The notes under the pieces were generated by a model, which worked only from the letters and a program-made list of their open reading frames with translations, had not been told where the DNA came from and did not search any database. Shown here piece after piece: positions 1 through 11,380 of a stretch of 64,000 nt of DNA. The stretch comes from Chytridium lagenaria (taxonomy: Eukaryota; Chytridiomycota; Chytridiomycetes; Chytridiales; Chytridiaceae). The DNA lies in contig JAHLKC010000060.1 in the NCBI GenBank assembly GCA_025449115.1, positions 62,001 through 126,000 on the forward strand, given 5' to 3'. The number at the start of each line of letters is the position of its first letter. Positions within the stretch are counted from its first letter, which is position 1. Position numbers and translations under genes: made by a program.

Positions 1-559
1 CTAACTTAAACTGTCTAGCTACGGCATCATTGTCAATATGATTGAACTCGACGACACATCCAAAATTATGCAAGCCATCTGCCTCATCGCCCTCGCACTG
101 CCTTACTCTCTCGCGAACACCTCACCTTTCTTAAAATGCTTGATGGTATGGTCGAATCTCGACTTGGGAGTGGGAACCCCTCCGCTGTCGCCGCGCTCTC
201 AAGCCACGCCTTTTCAAACGAAACCTCCTCATATTCTGTCGTCTTTTTCGAAAACTTGTTAAAGCTCTTGAAAGGTTCTGGATGCTGTTTTGAAAGAAGC
301 CGAATGGTAGTTGGGGCACAACGAAAGCTTCGATGAATCCGACGAGACGTTTATAAATGTTGATCAAACATCCAGCCCTTCGCCGACTATTCCGACTGTT
401 GGACGTTGACTGCATCTTTATTTTTCTCCGTTACTTCACACGAGCACTCAGTGGGGAAGATGACCCGCAAGGGAGTCATACGACGGACGGCGGAAGCTTG
501 TTATGAAGGAGGGACTTGGGGCGCGCTTTTGGCGCTTCTGACGATGCTTGCGAGGGTGA

Positions 560-735
560 ACCACCAGGGAAAGGAGATCGAAGGCAACAGCAGTACCAGA
601 GGAGGCTATGAAGAAGTTGAATGAGGTGTTGATGTTGAGGGTGGATGCTATGAAGGTGGTTGCCAATTTATGTTACGGTGTGGTTGAGGTGCAGGATGAG
701 GTAATATTATCATTGCTTTCATTTGTTTTCGTTGG

Positions 736-766
<31 letters not shown>

Positions 767-1112
767 ATAACAACCGATGTAAACCTGTTCCCTTTCAGTT
801 CCGCTGCCTTGGTGGCATCCCTATTGTTTTAAATCACTGCCGCATTGATGACTCCAATCCCTGTAAGTTTTAAACCTGCATTCACTTCTATTGCATTGCT
901 CGTACTTACACTCTTTCTTAGTCCTTCGAGAATGGTCTATTTTCGCCGTACGAAATCTTTGCGACAACAACCCAAAAAATCAAGCCCTCATCGCAAGCCT
1001 TGAAGCTAGAGGTATGGCACCCGACGATGGTACACTTGCCGCTGCTGGTTTGAAAGCAAGGGTTACCAGCGATGGGAAAGTGAAGGTTGGTCCCGTGATG
1101 GACCCTCTGTGA
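560..1112 (+). CDS. Ataxin-10 family protein, C-terminal exons
   Basis: Ataxin-10 (yeast Ctr86 family) is an armadillo-like cytosolic scaffold. Three exons read in one frame: about 560-700, 799-862 and 922-1112, joined by introns with GTAAT/GTAAG donors and CAG/TAG acceptors. The joined protein carries the family's C-terminal signature: an ANLCY-like helix, GGIPIVL, IDDSNPFLREW and AVRNLC followed by NNP-NQ. It ends at TGA 1110-1112 after a short Lys-rich tail. The frame is closed by TGA at 557-559. Coding-like pieces further 5' (about 130-420, including an acidic Asp/Glu/Ser linker near 315-400) sit in other frames, so the N-terminal two-thirds is broken or lost. The family call rests on recalled motifs, not a search. 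Confidence 0.75.
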
Positions 1113-1386
1113 AAGCTTGTGAGTGGCTATCTTTGAACATTATTACTGCCTTTACCGTTTTGGCTTGTAAGTGTACCTCTGTACAACTCCCTGATATCTT
1201 GTACGTGTGCCCTCTCAAACACCACCCGTACACAACTAAATTTAATCACTCCCTTCTTCGAAAATGTACCTTTTAATCATCATACCCCACAAATCAATTA
1301 GCTTTTAATATATTATGTACATGGATGACGTGTATGGTTGAAGTAGCATACGCGAGAAGAACGCATCGCACCCATCAATCCTTGAC

Positions 1387-1750
1387 CACGACTAACTTCG
1401 TCTCGACCCTCCCACCTGTATTCCTTTGCACCAACCAAATTAGCTGCTCAAGCATATGTAACGTCTCATCCATTCAGATCCTCCCCCTCAAGCACCAAAT
1501 TCAAACTACAAATAATCTCTATTTCCTGCCCCGTCGTGCTGTCAACCTCACTGCCCCTTCCAAAATCCACTACCACAATCTCCCCGCCCGCAACATAAAC
1601 CATCCCCGTCTCATCCGTCGCAACTCCAACCTCATCAACCGATGTCGGTACCGGTAATCTCACGAGATTACTGAAAGCATTGGGGCGCAATGAAAGGTCG
1701 AAAAGCAGAATGGGACACTTTGACGGAGAATAATTGCGGTGTTGAGAGCA
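1387..1750 (-). pseudogene. Beta-propeller-like protein fragment
   Basis: A minus-strand stretch reads like one or two propeller blades: a region with GVATDETGMVYVAGG then IVVVDFGRG, followed after one frame change near 1460 by a second piece ending in a VVVKD-type strand. The alternation of VATD-G-VYVAGG with IVVVDF is typical of NHL or SMP-30-like six-bladed propellers. There is no convincing start upstream (1750-2080) and no downstream continuation. It lies between the ataxin-10 stop and the Dug1 promoter, so it is probably a gene remnant. The exact family is not recognised. Confidence 0.35.
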
Positions 1751-2086
1751 TTAGGACTCCAAATTTAAAACTTATATCCCGTTAAATCGGGCAGTCAAGC
1801 TTCGAGAATTCCATAAAAGCGAAAACTATCTAACCTAGTTCCTTTCTCTACCTTGCTACAAGCTCACACTCCATCGTTTTGTCGTCACCGGAATAACTTG
1901 TGGACCGGAGGAAAAACGTCAGCAAAAAATTGGACAGGTGAGAAACCATGCAGGCAACTGAAATAGGGAAGGGCATCGCTGGATCGCTGCTTGCCAGTTG
2001 CCCATTCCAGTCTCAACACTGCATTCATGTCATACTGATGATACTGGCTCATTATAACTAAGTTCTGATGCATATTATTTGAAGCC

Positions 2087-3949
2087 ATGTCGATTGAACA
2101 GATTCGCGAACACATTCAGAAGAACCAGGAGAGCTACATCAAGCGCCTGGGTGAGGTCGTCGCCATCGCAAGGTAACATGGCTTCATTTTAAGTCCTCTA
2201 TTTATTCTTTGGTTTAAGGAAACCGCATTCATCGTTGAATGCGCTTGAATAATGTGCTGTTTTGTTAACACTTTCCTGTTTAGTGTAAGTGGTGATGCCA
2301 AGTACCGCCCGGAGGTATTCCGCATGGGAGAATGGCTTTACACTGAAACTATCCGTCTCGGGGCCGTTAATGTTGAGAAGAGGGACCCCGGAAAGCAGAT
2401 TATGCAAGGTGTTGAGCTGGACCTTCCCCCGATCATTCTTGGTACTTTCGGCACTGATCCTAAGAAGAAGACTGTTCTTGTGTATGTTCAAGATACTATG
2501 TCATGCATTATACAAATTGAGCTCTTAATTCTCTTTCTGGTTACAGTTATGGTCATTACGACGTCCAACCTGCCCTTAAGAGTGACGGATGGAATACTGA
2601 CCCTTTCACCCTGGTTGAGGATGAGCAGGGAAGACTTTTCGGTCGTGGATCCACAGATGACAAGGGCCCTATTATCTCTTGGCTCTGGGTAGTTGAGGCT
2701 TACAGAACTCTTGGTCTCGAGCTCCCGGTCAACGTCAAAGTGTGTTTTGAGGGCATGGAGGAGTCTGGCAGCGAGGGATTGGATGACTTGATTATCAAAG
2801 AAGCTAAGGGATACTTCAAGGACGTGGATTGCGTGTGTATTAGTGATAACTGTACGTATTTCAAACGTGGTTATGTACTTTGGGAGTTTCGCTTACGGTT
2901 TGTTCCACATAGACTGGCTCGGCACTACCAAGCCTTGCTTGACTTATGGTCTTCGCGGCATCTCCTACTTTACTCTTGAGATCCAAGGTCCCGCGAAAGA
3001 CCTTCACTCTGGTGTATTTGGAGGAACTGTTCACGAACCCATGACCGACCTTTTTGCCGTCATGAGCAAGCTTGTCTCCCCAGATGGAAAGATACTTATT
3101 CCTGGAATCTACGTACGTTCACAATATTGCAGCTTCAAGCTTGTTGCAAAGAGTTTCCTGATCAATTGCGTTTAGGATGACGTTGCTGCCGTCACAGAGC
3201 AGGAGGACAAGATGTATGCCACCCTCGACTTCACCCTTAACGATATCCACTCCGCCATTGAGGCTACTAACACCATCCACTCCACCGAGAAGGCTACTCT
3301 CATGAGCCGATGGCGTTACCCTTCGCTGTCACTTCATGGTGTTGAAGGCGCGTTCTACGCTCCTGGTGCCAAGACTGTTATTCCCGCAAAGGTTATTGGC
3401 AAGTTTTCCATCCGTTCCGTTCCCAACCAGACCCCAGAGAGGATCACGAAGAATGTCACGGACTTTATTGCTTCTGAGTTCGCCAAGCTTAATAGCAAGA
3501 ATACTTACAAGGTTGAGTGCCTTAGCGCTGGAAAGAGCTGGGTTGCGGACGTCAACCACTGGAACTTCGGTATGTCTTTTGTGTTTTGATTTTTAGCACA
3601 TGGCGTTACTAACATAACTTACAGTTGCTGCGGCCAAGGCCGTTGAGGGAATCTTTGGTGTTAAGCCCGACTACACCCGCGAAGGTGGTTCTATCCCTGT
3701 CACCTTGACCTTCCAGGATGCGCTCCAAAAGAATGTGCTACTTCTTCCCATGGGCAGGGCTGACGACGGCGCCCACTCAACCAACGAAAAGCTTGACAGG
3801 AAGAACTACATTGAGGGCATTAAGGTTATATCACCATATTCAAGTTTCTTCTATATTACCTTGCCATTTGACTTACACCATTTTCTTTTGCTGGACAGCT
3901 CCTCGCCACCTACCTTGATGAAATCTCGAAGGCCGCCCCTGCTGCGTAA
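2087..3949 (+). CDS. DUG1: Cys-Gly metallodipeptidase (Dug1/CNDP2, M20)
   Basis: Cytosolic M20-family dizinc dipeptidase; Dug1 cleaves Cys-Gly in glutathione turnover. Seven exons join without any frame problem: 2087-2172, 2284-2481, 2547-2851, 2913-3112, 3176-3569, 3625-3824 and 3899-3949. Introns are 55-111 nt. The product is 477 aa, close to the usual length of about 480. Metal and catalytic motifs are all present: [28 protein letters not shown], the CISDN metal-ligand region, the dimerisation-lid segment, and the late AHSTNEK histidine. The start is the ATG at 2087, which opens [11 protein letters not shown]. This is the best preserved gene in the window and serves as a control for splice rules and base quality. 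Confidence 0.95.
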
Positions 3950-4094
3950 CCGCGCATGAGACATGGACATACTTATTATTCCTTAAAGCCTCATTTGTTT
4001 TAAATAAAGCTCGGACATAAGGAAACGCGCTGCCAATCAAAGAATCATCCAGATTCAACCTTTCCGGCCTCTTTGTCCATCTTAGTGCTTGAGC

Positions 4095-5300
4095 ATGATC
4101 TCTGGACAAAACGCTGCTGATATCATGCAACTCCCTGCAGAGCTGATAGAGCTTATAATCCTCTACTCTGGATATAACCTATCGCTGACCAGTAAGCGAT
4201 TCTATGTACTTGGGTAACAATGCGTCATCGCTGAACTAAGGGTCTAACAATAAATACTCACGTGCGTTAGAAACACATCGTTAATCAAAGCACGACTGCT
4301 TCTAATCGATCACGACCTAGTATCAGCCCCTCATTTTCTATTTTCGCCTTCCCCTCTTCTGCATCTGATTCAAGCCTCACCCGAACCTTCACATTACAAC
4401 AACGCCTCCATCACAAATTTAGACAGCGTTATTAATGAAAGACGGCCCATCCATCCCCATGCACTTGCTCAAGATTCGCGCTTCAACCCTGAAATCGGCT
4501 TAACGATATTGAAGACTACTTTCAACGACCCCGACTATCTCGAAACTCTCTCCGAATATGCATGCATCACCAATGCTATTTCCATTATCAAGCATCTCTA
4601 CCCTCTTCCCTCAGAGAACGCAACGCGTGTCGCTACAGACAAAATGATGCACGAGGCCCTGGTCCAAGCTGCACTATGTAACCGTTACGAAGTCGCTGCG
4701 CATATGCTCAAAGCAGGGTCGGATCCAAATTACTGCAACTCCGCAGCCTTGGGGATGGCTTGCAAACATGGCGCCACGGAAACTGTCGATGAGATCATTC
4801 GTTTCGGCGTCGACGTGAACGCGCATGATGGATTTGCACTGGTATGGGCTGCACGAATGGGGAATGCGGAGATTGTCCGGATGCTGCTTGACTCTTCTGG
4901 CGCCGATGTAACATGTCGAGGAGGTCTACCTCTCATGTGGGCATCTGAACACGGCCGCCCCGACATTCTCCAAATGCTAGTTGACCACGCCGGCGATACC
5001 TCTCTCATTCACGTGCAAGATGATTACTGTTTGAGATGGGCGAGTGCGAGGGGGCATATTGAAGTTGTTGAAATGTTGATGAAGTGGGGAGCAGATGTCC
5101 ATGCATTGGACGATTTTCCATTGAGGCATGCGGTGCATTTTGGTCATGCGGAATTGGTTGGGATTTTATGTAATTGGGTGCGGATCCCATGGCGCGGATG
5201 GGAGGCGTTAAGGTGGGCTGATATGATCGGAGATAAGGCAACACTTTTGGTGCTTACGAGGGCGGTAGAGGGAAACAGTACTTCGATGGTTGAAGAATAA
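4095..5300 (+). CDS. F-box/ankyrin-repeat protein
   Basis: Two exons, 4095-4213 and 4271-5300, joined by a 57-nt intron, give 382 aa with no break. Residues about 11-40 form an F-box-like helix (LPAELIELIILYSG...SLTSKRFY). From about residue 170 on come roughly six ankyrin repeats, with cores such as ALVQAALCNRYEVAAHMLKAG, LGMACKHGATETVDEIIRFG and LVWAARMGNAEIVRMLL; the last repeats are degenerate. The probable role is a substrate adaptor of an SCF-type ubiquitin ligase; the substrate is unknown. Single-F-box plus ankyrin proteins form large families in chytrids, which supports the proposed lineage. It lies 145 nt after the DUG1 stop on the same strand, with its own transcript presumed. Confidence 0.8.
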
Positions 5301-5750
5301 AGGGCTATATACCTATTTCTGAATTTAATGATCCTTACGATTTAAAACTCACTCTATGTTGGTCTGTACCTTATTACTCTTTAAATTTCTTCCGTCTTCA
5401 ATAATGGGAGGAACTTAATACTGTCCATACCGCTGCCGTGCTGATCTTTGTTCCGCGCTTTGTGCATCTTTGTTACAAATGCTTTACAGTCAAAACGATA
5501 AAGACCGTTCTGAAACCCCGTAGTTCAGTCTTGAAAGCCGTCAATGAAGGATCCCAGCTTGTCGAGTAATCTTGCTTTGCTAGTATGTTCGCAACTGATT
5601 CAAAATATCAAGCACCTGCTTCAACTCTAATCAATAGCAATGTATTCACCATAATCGATGAAATAATACAAGTAAGATATTTTAACAGCGTGTGGCTTCC
5701 CAAGCAGCCTCGTTCACAAAACAAGTAAAGAAGAAGAGGAAACTTAAAAT
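5301..5750. other. Intergenic, convergent gene ends
   Basis: This 450-nt spacer lies between the stop of the F-box/ankyrin gene (plus) and the stop of the MCC gene (minus). It is AT-rich and presumably holds both 3' untranslated regions. No coding pattern, repeat or RNA was seen. Confidence 0.6.
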
Positions 5751-8516
5751 TTAATCATCACCCTCAAAAGTGACCAAATTCTTGCCCTCACCGACAAGAT
5801 CCCCGACCTTATAATGCACCTTTTTAATCTTTCCGTCTCGCGGAGACTTAATAACATGCTAAAAGAAGTTACTTTAGTCAAGAGTATAGGGGAAAAAAAA
5901 ATCATGTAAAAACGTTGATCTAAAATCTCACCTCCATCTTCATGGCCTCAAGAATAATCAGATTTTGGCCCTTTGTTACTTCTTGACCTGCTGCCACGCT
6001 AACTGCAGAGATTTTGCAAGGCATGGGTGTCTTGACGGATCCAGCACTTGAAGCTGTGGCATTGGACACCATTCCAGGGTCAAGAGGAACACCGATAGTT
6101 GTTTTCTCACCCTAATTATCAATGTTAGTTCAGCGTTATCATTATAAACGTCAGAGTAAAAAGTATCATTATAAACGTCAGAGTAAAAAGCAAAATCCAA
6201 ACATTTTTTTCACCTCAAAGAAAACTGCAAACGATCGCCCTCCCTCACAACCCTTCCAACTACTCTCCTATCACCAATATCCGCGATAACATTCCCATCT
6301 GCCTCCACACCCAAAACCCTAGCTCCCTCAAACTTTGTAGTCTTGCCAGATGCATCCACAACAGTCAAGTCCACATCCTTTGAGTCTCAGAGGTTTATTA
6401 GAGACAATGACCATACTTCTTTTCGCCGTCCAAAAGCTTGACAACGCGTTCAGAGGCATGGTTCAAGCGGAATCCGGTGAGACCTTGGTTGGACCACGGG
6501 TCGGAGTAAGAGTCGACGGGCTTGAGTTGAGAGGCACCGATAAGGCCGAGACTAGCGTGAGCGAGGGTGAGAGGGAGGTGATGGGGCGGGTAGGAAAAAG
6601 GGATGGTTCATGTTTCTACATTTTTAAATATAGTGTTAGAAATGTGTACAAATGGTAACAATGTAGCTTCTACCTTGATAAAGCCAGTCTCGACGTCTCC
6701 GTCGATAAAGGCAGGGTGGGAGGCGAGGCGCTTTAAAAAGTCGATGTTGGTGTTCAGACCAACAACCTACATAGCAAAAACAAGAAAGACGAAATTAGCT
6801 TTACCGCCGAGGATTAACGCCAATTTCACCTCAAACTCTCCCAAAGCCTTTCTCAAAACTCTCAAAGCAGCCGTTCTGTTCTCCCCTCGTACCACCAGCT
6901 TTGAAATCATTGGATCATAATGCACGCTCACTTCATCTCCCTGCCTAACACCAGTCTCAATCCTTACATCCGTTGAAGTCGGCGGGAAGGATAAATGTCT
7001 TAACGGACCAGTATCCGGCAAGAACCCATTATCCGGATTTCCGCATAATCCTTGCCTCAAACGCATGTCCAAGGATAGCCAAATCATCCTGTACTTTTGG
7101 GAGCGGTTTCCAGAAGCTACTTCGAGTTGCCATTCCACAAGATCCGTGTCAGTGATCATCTCGGTGACAGGGTGCTCAACTTGAAGACGAGTATTCATTT
7201 CCATAAAGTAGAATTTGTTGGTGTCGGTGTCGAGGATAATTCAACGGTTCCAGCGCCAACATAGTTGACGGCTTTGGCGGCGGCGACAGCTTTTTGACCA
7301 AGATCAAGGCGGAGTTCAGGAGAAAGGTGGGGCTAGTGATAGCGTTAATTGCTACGATCAGATATTGACAAAACTTACAGCAGGTGCTTCTTCAAGGATT
7401 TTCTGGTGACGTCTCTGAACGGAGCAATCTCTCTCAAAGAGGTAGACAGCGTTTCCAAACTTGTCCGCAAACACTTGAACTTCCACGTGCCTTTAACCAG
7501 TACAGTAAGATTTTTTTTTACTTTTAGGGACACAGAAGAAGAACGTCTCCTACCTAGGCCTAACGATGTACTTCTCGACAAGAACGGTGTCATCTCCAAA
7601 GGATTTGATAGCCTCCCTCTTTGAAGATTCCAACATATCCATGAAATCCGCCTCCTTGTCCACAATCCTCATTCCCTATCCATGTATCAGAACTACATTT
7701 GTAAAAGCAAGTCACACCTTTCCACCTCCTCCTTTGACAGCCTTAATTAAAACCGGATATCCCATCTTCCCAGCCTCCGCCTGTAAATACTCAGGGTCTT
7801 GGTTCGCGCCATGGTAACCGGGAACAACAGGAACGTTCGCCTTGATCATGATCTCCTTTGAAGCGCTGCAACAAAAGTGTCAACCAAGAGTTCGACCTTA
7901 ATCATAAAGTAAACAAAAGCACCTCTTCGATCCCATATCAATGATGGCCTGTGCGGGAGGCCCGATAAACTCCAATCCAGACCGTTTAACAAGGTCCGCA
8001 AATGAAGCATTTTCCGAAAGGAAACCATACCCAGGATGAATGGCCTATGATAAAAATTCCATCAACGTCCATCATGCCAGCGAAGATATCCCACACACAC
8101 CTGCGCACCCGCTCGCTTTGCCACATCAATAATCTTCTCCATCTTCAAGTAACTCTCTTGAGACGCCGCCGGTCCAATAAGGAAAGCTTCATCCGCCTAC
8201 AAAGGAATTAGCAACGACCCCAATGATGAACACACCATTGCAACATGCATCGCGTTGGTATCGGCCTCACTGTAGACAGCAAACAGACTTGATGCCAAGC
8301 TTCTTTGCCGTTCTCATCACTCTGCAAGCAATCTCACCACGATTCGCAATGAGGATCTTGTCAAAGAGCGGCTTGCGGGACCCATCTTTGAAAGTATCAG
8401 ATAGCGGTTCAACTCTGCTAAGTCATGTTACTAATATCACCTGCTGCTGATGATGCATAGCGGCGGAATACGAATGCTGTGCGGACAGCCCGTCCTGCCT
8501 TCAGCATGGGGAACAT
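5751..8516 (-). CDS. MCCC1: 3-methylcrotonyl-CoA carboxylase, biotin subunit
   Basis: Mitochondrial biotin-dependent enzyme of leucine degradation. The N-terminus (8516 downward) is a basic, Asp/Glu-free presequence with FRR. Next is the biotin carboxylase domain: [14 protein letters not shown] near 8360, [21 protein letters not shown], the ATP-grasp glycine loop KGGGGKGMR split by an intron near 7720, [27 protein letters not shown] near 7450, and the [15 protein letters not shown] active-site strand near 7190. A BT-like linker follows, then a C-terminal biotinyl domain with AMKM, whose EH continuation is interrupted by an intron at about 5860-5930. About nine introns are visible. The frame breaks at least five times: near 8277 (an extra T), 7240, 7100, 7050 and 6400, all at short runs. 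Homology resumes at once each time. The MADEA..IGPAAS wording favours MCC over propionyl-CoA or pyruvate carboxylase. Confidence 0.88.
6137..6190. repeat. Perfect 27-bp tandem duplication in an MCC intron
   Basis: Two identical 27-nt units, 6137-6163 and 6164-6190, lie side by side inside the intron before the biotinyl domain. Each contains the string ATAAACGTCAGAG. Being intronic, it lengthens the intron without touching coding sequence. Confidence 0.85.
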
Positions 8517-8636
8517 GTCTGGATAGGATTGTTGTTTTCGTTTTTGAGAGGTTAACCCGACACTTCAACGGATTTTACAAGGCTCCAAACTCAAAAAATG
8601 TTTATTTAGCATGAGAAAACACGCGACGACATTGCG

Positions 8637-9251
8637 CTAAGAATTCAGGACGGCCTCTGCCGGTAGGAGCTTGTAAAGGGTGGCTCCAAACGTTGCCGTA
8701 GCGAGGAAGGTGCGAACTATTGTATTCGAATAAATCAATGAGTTGGTTAAGTTTACTCAACACAATTGCCGCGTGGCGCAAGGAATTGCGAAGACAAAAA
8801 TAAGAAACTAAATATAATATTCTCACCCCATTGCCTCCTCGTATATGTAGTCAGCAGCGCATTTAATTCTGCTGGCTCAGCCGTCCTGAACCGCCAAAAT
8901 CCTCTCCCTCAATGGCTCCGAAAACGCAAGCGACCACGCGTACAACGCCATCCCAGACAGTGCAGGGTAAGACCAGTCGGTATCCCCTGTAATCATTGCA
9001 GTAATGGCACTTGCAAGCGTGAATCCGGCGGATGTGCTACCTTGGAGTTGCATGGACGGGGTAGTAAACGGCCTGTAATAAGTGGTTAAGTAATGCTGGA
9101 TGGGTCATTTTCTCTTGTACTTTGAATAACTTCTGCCGTCAACGGTGTGCCTTGTGAGGATCGGATGAATAACCCATGAATCGTATAGCGATGACCCTGC
9201 ATACAACCCCAGGAACGCCGTAGTAGTAATCTTTGCAATTTGAGTATCCAT
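8637..9251 (-). CDS. DUF1772 membrane protein, copy C
   Basis: Third member of a tandem array of DUF1772 (anthrone-oxygenase-like) integral membrane proteins. Exon 1 runs from ATG 9249-9251 and encodes a helix with FLGLYAGSSLYDSWVIHP, matching the family's GxxxGAALYxxxVEHP. Exon 2 (about 9084-8850) encodes MQLQGSTSAGFTLASAITA and a second helix, then changes frame once near 8886. Exon 3 (about 8720-8637) gives VRTFLATATFGATLYKL and the stop. Total length is about 160 aa, usual for the family. The catalytic role in fungi is mostly unproven; some members act in polyketide (anthrone) oxidation. It is the most diverged of the three copies and lies just upstream of the MCC start on the same strand. 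Confidence 0.65.
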
Positions 9252-9399
9252 CTTTCTTCAAACGTCGTCAAGAAAAAAACAAAGTTAAAAGTATAATGAA
9301 GTTCCGATGTTACCCTATTTATAGGAGCTGCTTTATTTTTCAGCGGGAGGCGAATGTGTGCTTCCCCGAGGTCAACAATTATCATATGACAAAGCCTCG

Positions 9400-10033
9400 T
9401 CATCAAAAAGAGAGATAGTATTGTAATAATCTTGGACGCGATGAAGCTATACGCCTCAACCCCCATCGCCGTTTTCATTGTAAAACAATCAGCAATCACT
9501 GTGCGCAGTAAATATAAATCACCGGAAGGGCAAAGCAAAACAATCCCCAATTCTCCAACAACCCCTTCAAAACTCTCCCTTCCTCATCCCATTTTGGCCA
9601 ACATCCGTCACCATCTCAACAACCACCTCCGGCCCAACCGTGACTAGAGCTCCAGTCCATCCCAAGATCCCAACTCTCACAGCTGCAGGAATGTACCAGT
9701 CCACGTTTTTTGTGAGGACCGCTGCAGTTGCACTGGCAACGCCGGCGAGAGGCCGCAACACCGCTTTGGAAGTTAGTGGCGGGGAGGATGGTGCGCTAAA
9801 GGGAAAGAGGTAAGTTATGATTAATAGGGCTTTCAGACCAAGCGGTCAGAGAAATGAGACAAAAATGACCCGCCATACCTTGAATGTCTTCACGCCATGC
9901 CTCACGTCACGCAACTTGACGGGATGTTCAACAACAGCAACGTACAACGCTAGTGCTCCCGAGAAGACGCCGAAAAGAACATGCATGTAGTTGTGCCAGC
10001 CTTGCACACAACGACAGAAGGGGTATCGCCCAT
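9400..10033 (-). CDS. DUF1772 membrane protein, copy B
   Basis: Starts at ATG 10031-10033 with a MGDTPS...VCKAGTT opening almost identical to copy A. The first helix and the signature ALALYVAVVEHPVKLRDVRHGVKTFK are read after one T is missing from a T-run near 9977. An intron is followed by an exon with TILPATNFQSG, a second break, then AGVASATAAVLTKNVDWYIPAA and a third helix. The last exon, about 9505-9400, has TAMGVEAYSFIASKI, aligned with the end of copy A. The exact stop is uncertain because frames disagree near 9405. It may be decayed or only mis-called; copy A is its closest relative in the window. Confidence 0.6.
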
Positions 10034-10180
10034 AGCAAATGGAGGTAAAAGGAACGAAAGGAAAGCGCAGGAGGAATTGACCTTTTGCAGATGTGTGTGT
10101 TTTTTTTATTAAAAGCTAAGCGGTTTAACTTGCTTCCCGCTTTTCATTAAACTGGAGGGTTGAAACGAATATGATTTCCT

Positions 10181-10807
10181 TTATTCATCGTTAGCAACCA
10201 ATTTATACGCGATGAAGCAGAACGTCCCAACTCCAAGCACAGTCCGCGCTATTCACCATAAAGCATAAAGCAAAAACAGAGTCATCAAGAAGTCAATCAG
10301 CTATACGTCAAAAACGCCAAAAACTTACGCCAATGCAAAACACCCCACTTCACTAGCATCCTTTTAATCAATCTCTCATCGTCATTCTCAACCAACGGCG
10401 TCATCTCTTCAATCTCTAACCCCAACAACGTCGATTCACACGCATGATCAACGTCATCGTCCATCCCCATATCCCGACACTCGCAGCCGCAGGTATACAC
10501 CACTCCATGTCTTTGGTGAGAACGGCGGCGGTGATGCTCATGACGGCTGCCAGCGCCGCCGTACCGCCTTGGAGTTTACTGGCGGGAATGATGGTTTGCT
10601 TGAAAGAGGGTCAGCCAAAGCAAAAGTTTTCGACAGGTGTCCTGAAGGAATCACATAGCATACCTTAAACGTTTTGGCACCTTGTCTCACATCCTTCAAC
10701 CTGGCAGGATGCTCGACAACAGAGATGTATAATGCAGCTCCGGAAAACAAGCCAAACAAAATGGTTGTGCCGAACTTGCACACGACGGCGGTTGGGGTGT
10801 CGGCCAT
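10181..10807 (-). CDS. DUF1772 membrane protein, copy A
   Basis: Exon 1 (10807 to about 10664) encodes MADTPTAVVCKFGTT, a first membrane helix and the family signature GAALYISVVEHPARLKDVRQGAKTFK. After an intron the next exon gives KLQGGTAALAAVMSITAAVLTKDMEW and a third helix. One frame change near 10432 leads to an acidic cytoplasmic stretch (LEIEEMTPLVENDDE). An intron with GTAAGT follows, then the last exon with RTVLGVGTFCFIAYKL and the stop at 10181. The product is about 170 aa with four helices. Copies A, B and C share exon layout and lie head to tail on one strand, so they arose by tandem duplication. Confidence 0.7.
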
Positions 10808-11380
10808 TGGAACTTTAATTTTATACCCTCACATGCGATACAAAAACGGTTTGCTGCCCTATGGTCAACATTTTTATCATTACGCTTGGCCAGGCAGTCA
10901 AGCAGGACGTTATTCCATAACAGTGGCCACAGTACGTAGTCATAACTCCGCAACAAGTTGGAAACACTCACAACGCGCTCAATGCTCAATGTCAATGGTG
11001 TATATTACTCTTCCTTATCCCAAAACAAACACCCCCATACTCTCCCAATAATGATACTCAAGAGTCCCTCCCCTCCCCTTAACTCCAACAAAAGAAAACC
11101 CAAATAACAAAAAAAAAACAAATATTTTTGGTTGGGGGTTAAAAATACCAATCTATGACCACCCTAATAAAGACAAACTAAAGGAAATACGAAATATGCT
11201 GCCAATGCAATGAGCAGAAAATAACAAACTGAAAAAAAAAGGGAGGTTAACGTCCACGAACAAAAAGAAAAATTCCACAACAACCAACATCCCGTCAAAA
11301 ACCATAGAAGCCATCCCCAATTCCCTCCTCACAATTACGATAACAAAAAAACAAAAAGCATTAAAAAAAAATTAAAAAAA
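10808..11380. other. A-rich spacer
   Basis: Lies between the Sfp1-like stop and the start of DUF1772 copy A, both on the minus strand. It must hold the copy A promoter and the Sfp1-like 3' UTR. Several A-runs of 8-10 nt occur at 11108-11380. No further gene was recognised; the open frames across 10674-11051 are shadows of the copy A exon. Confidence 0.5.

Noticed and set aside
38..415. Overlapping frames on both strands at the window start
   Set aside because: They probably hold the broken N-terminal part of the ataxin-10 gene, but no frame or splice path could be chosen, so no feature was called.
5751..8516. Programmed frameshifting as explanation for the MCC breaks
   Set aside because: Breaks are many, at unrelated short runs, with no slippery heptamer or stem shared between them; sequencing error explains them better.
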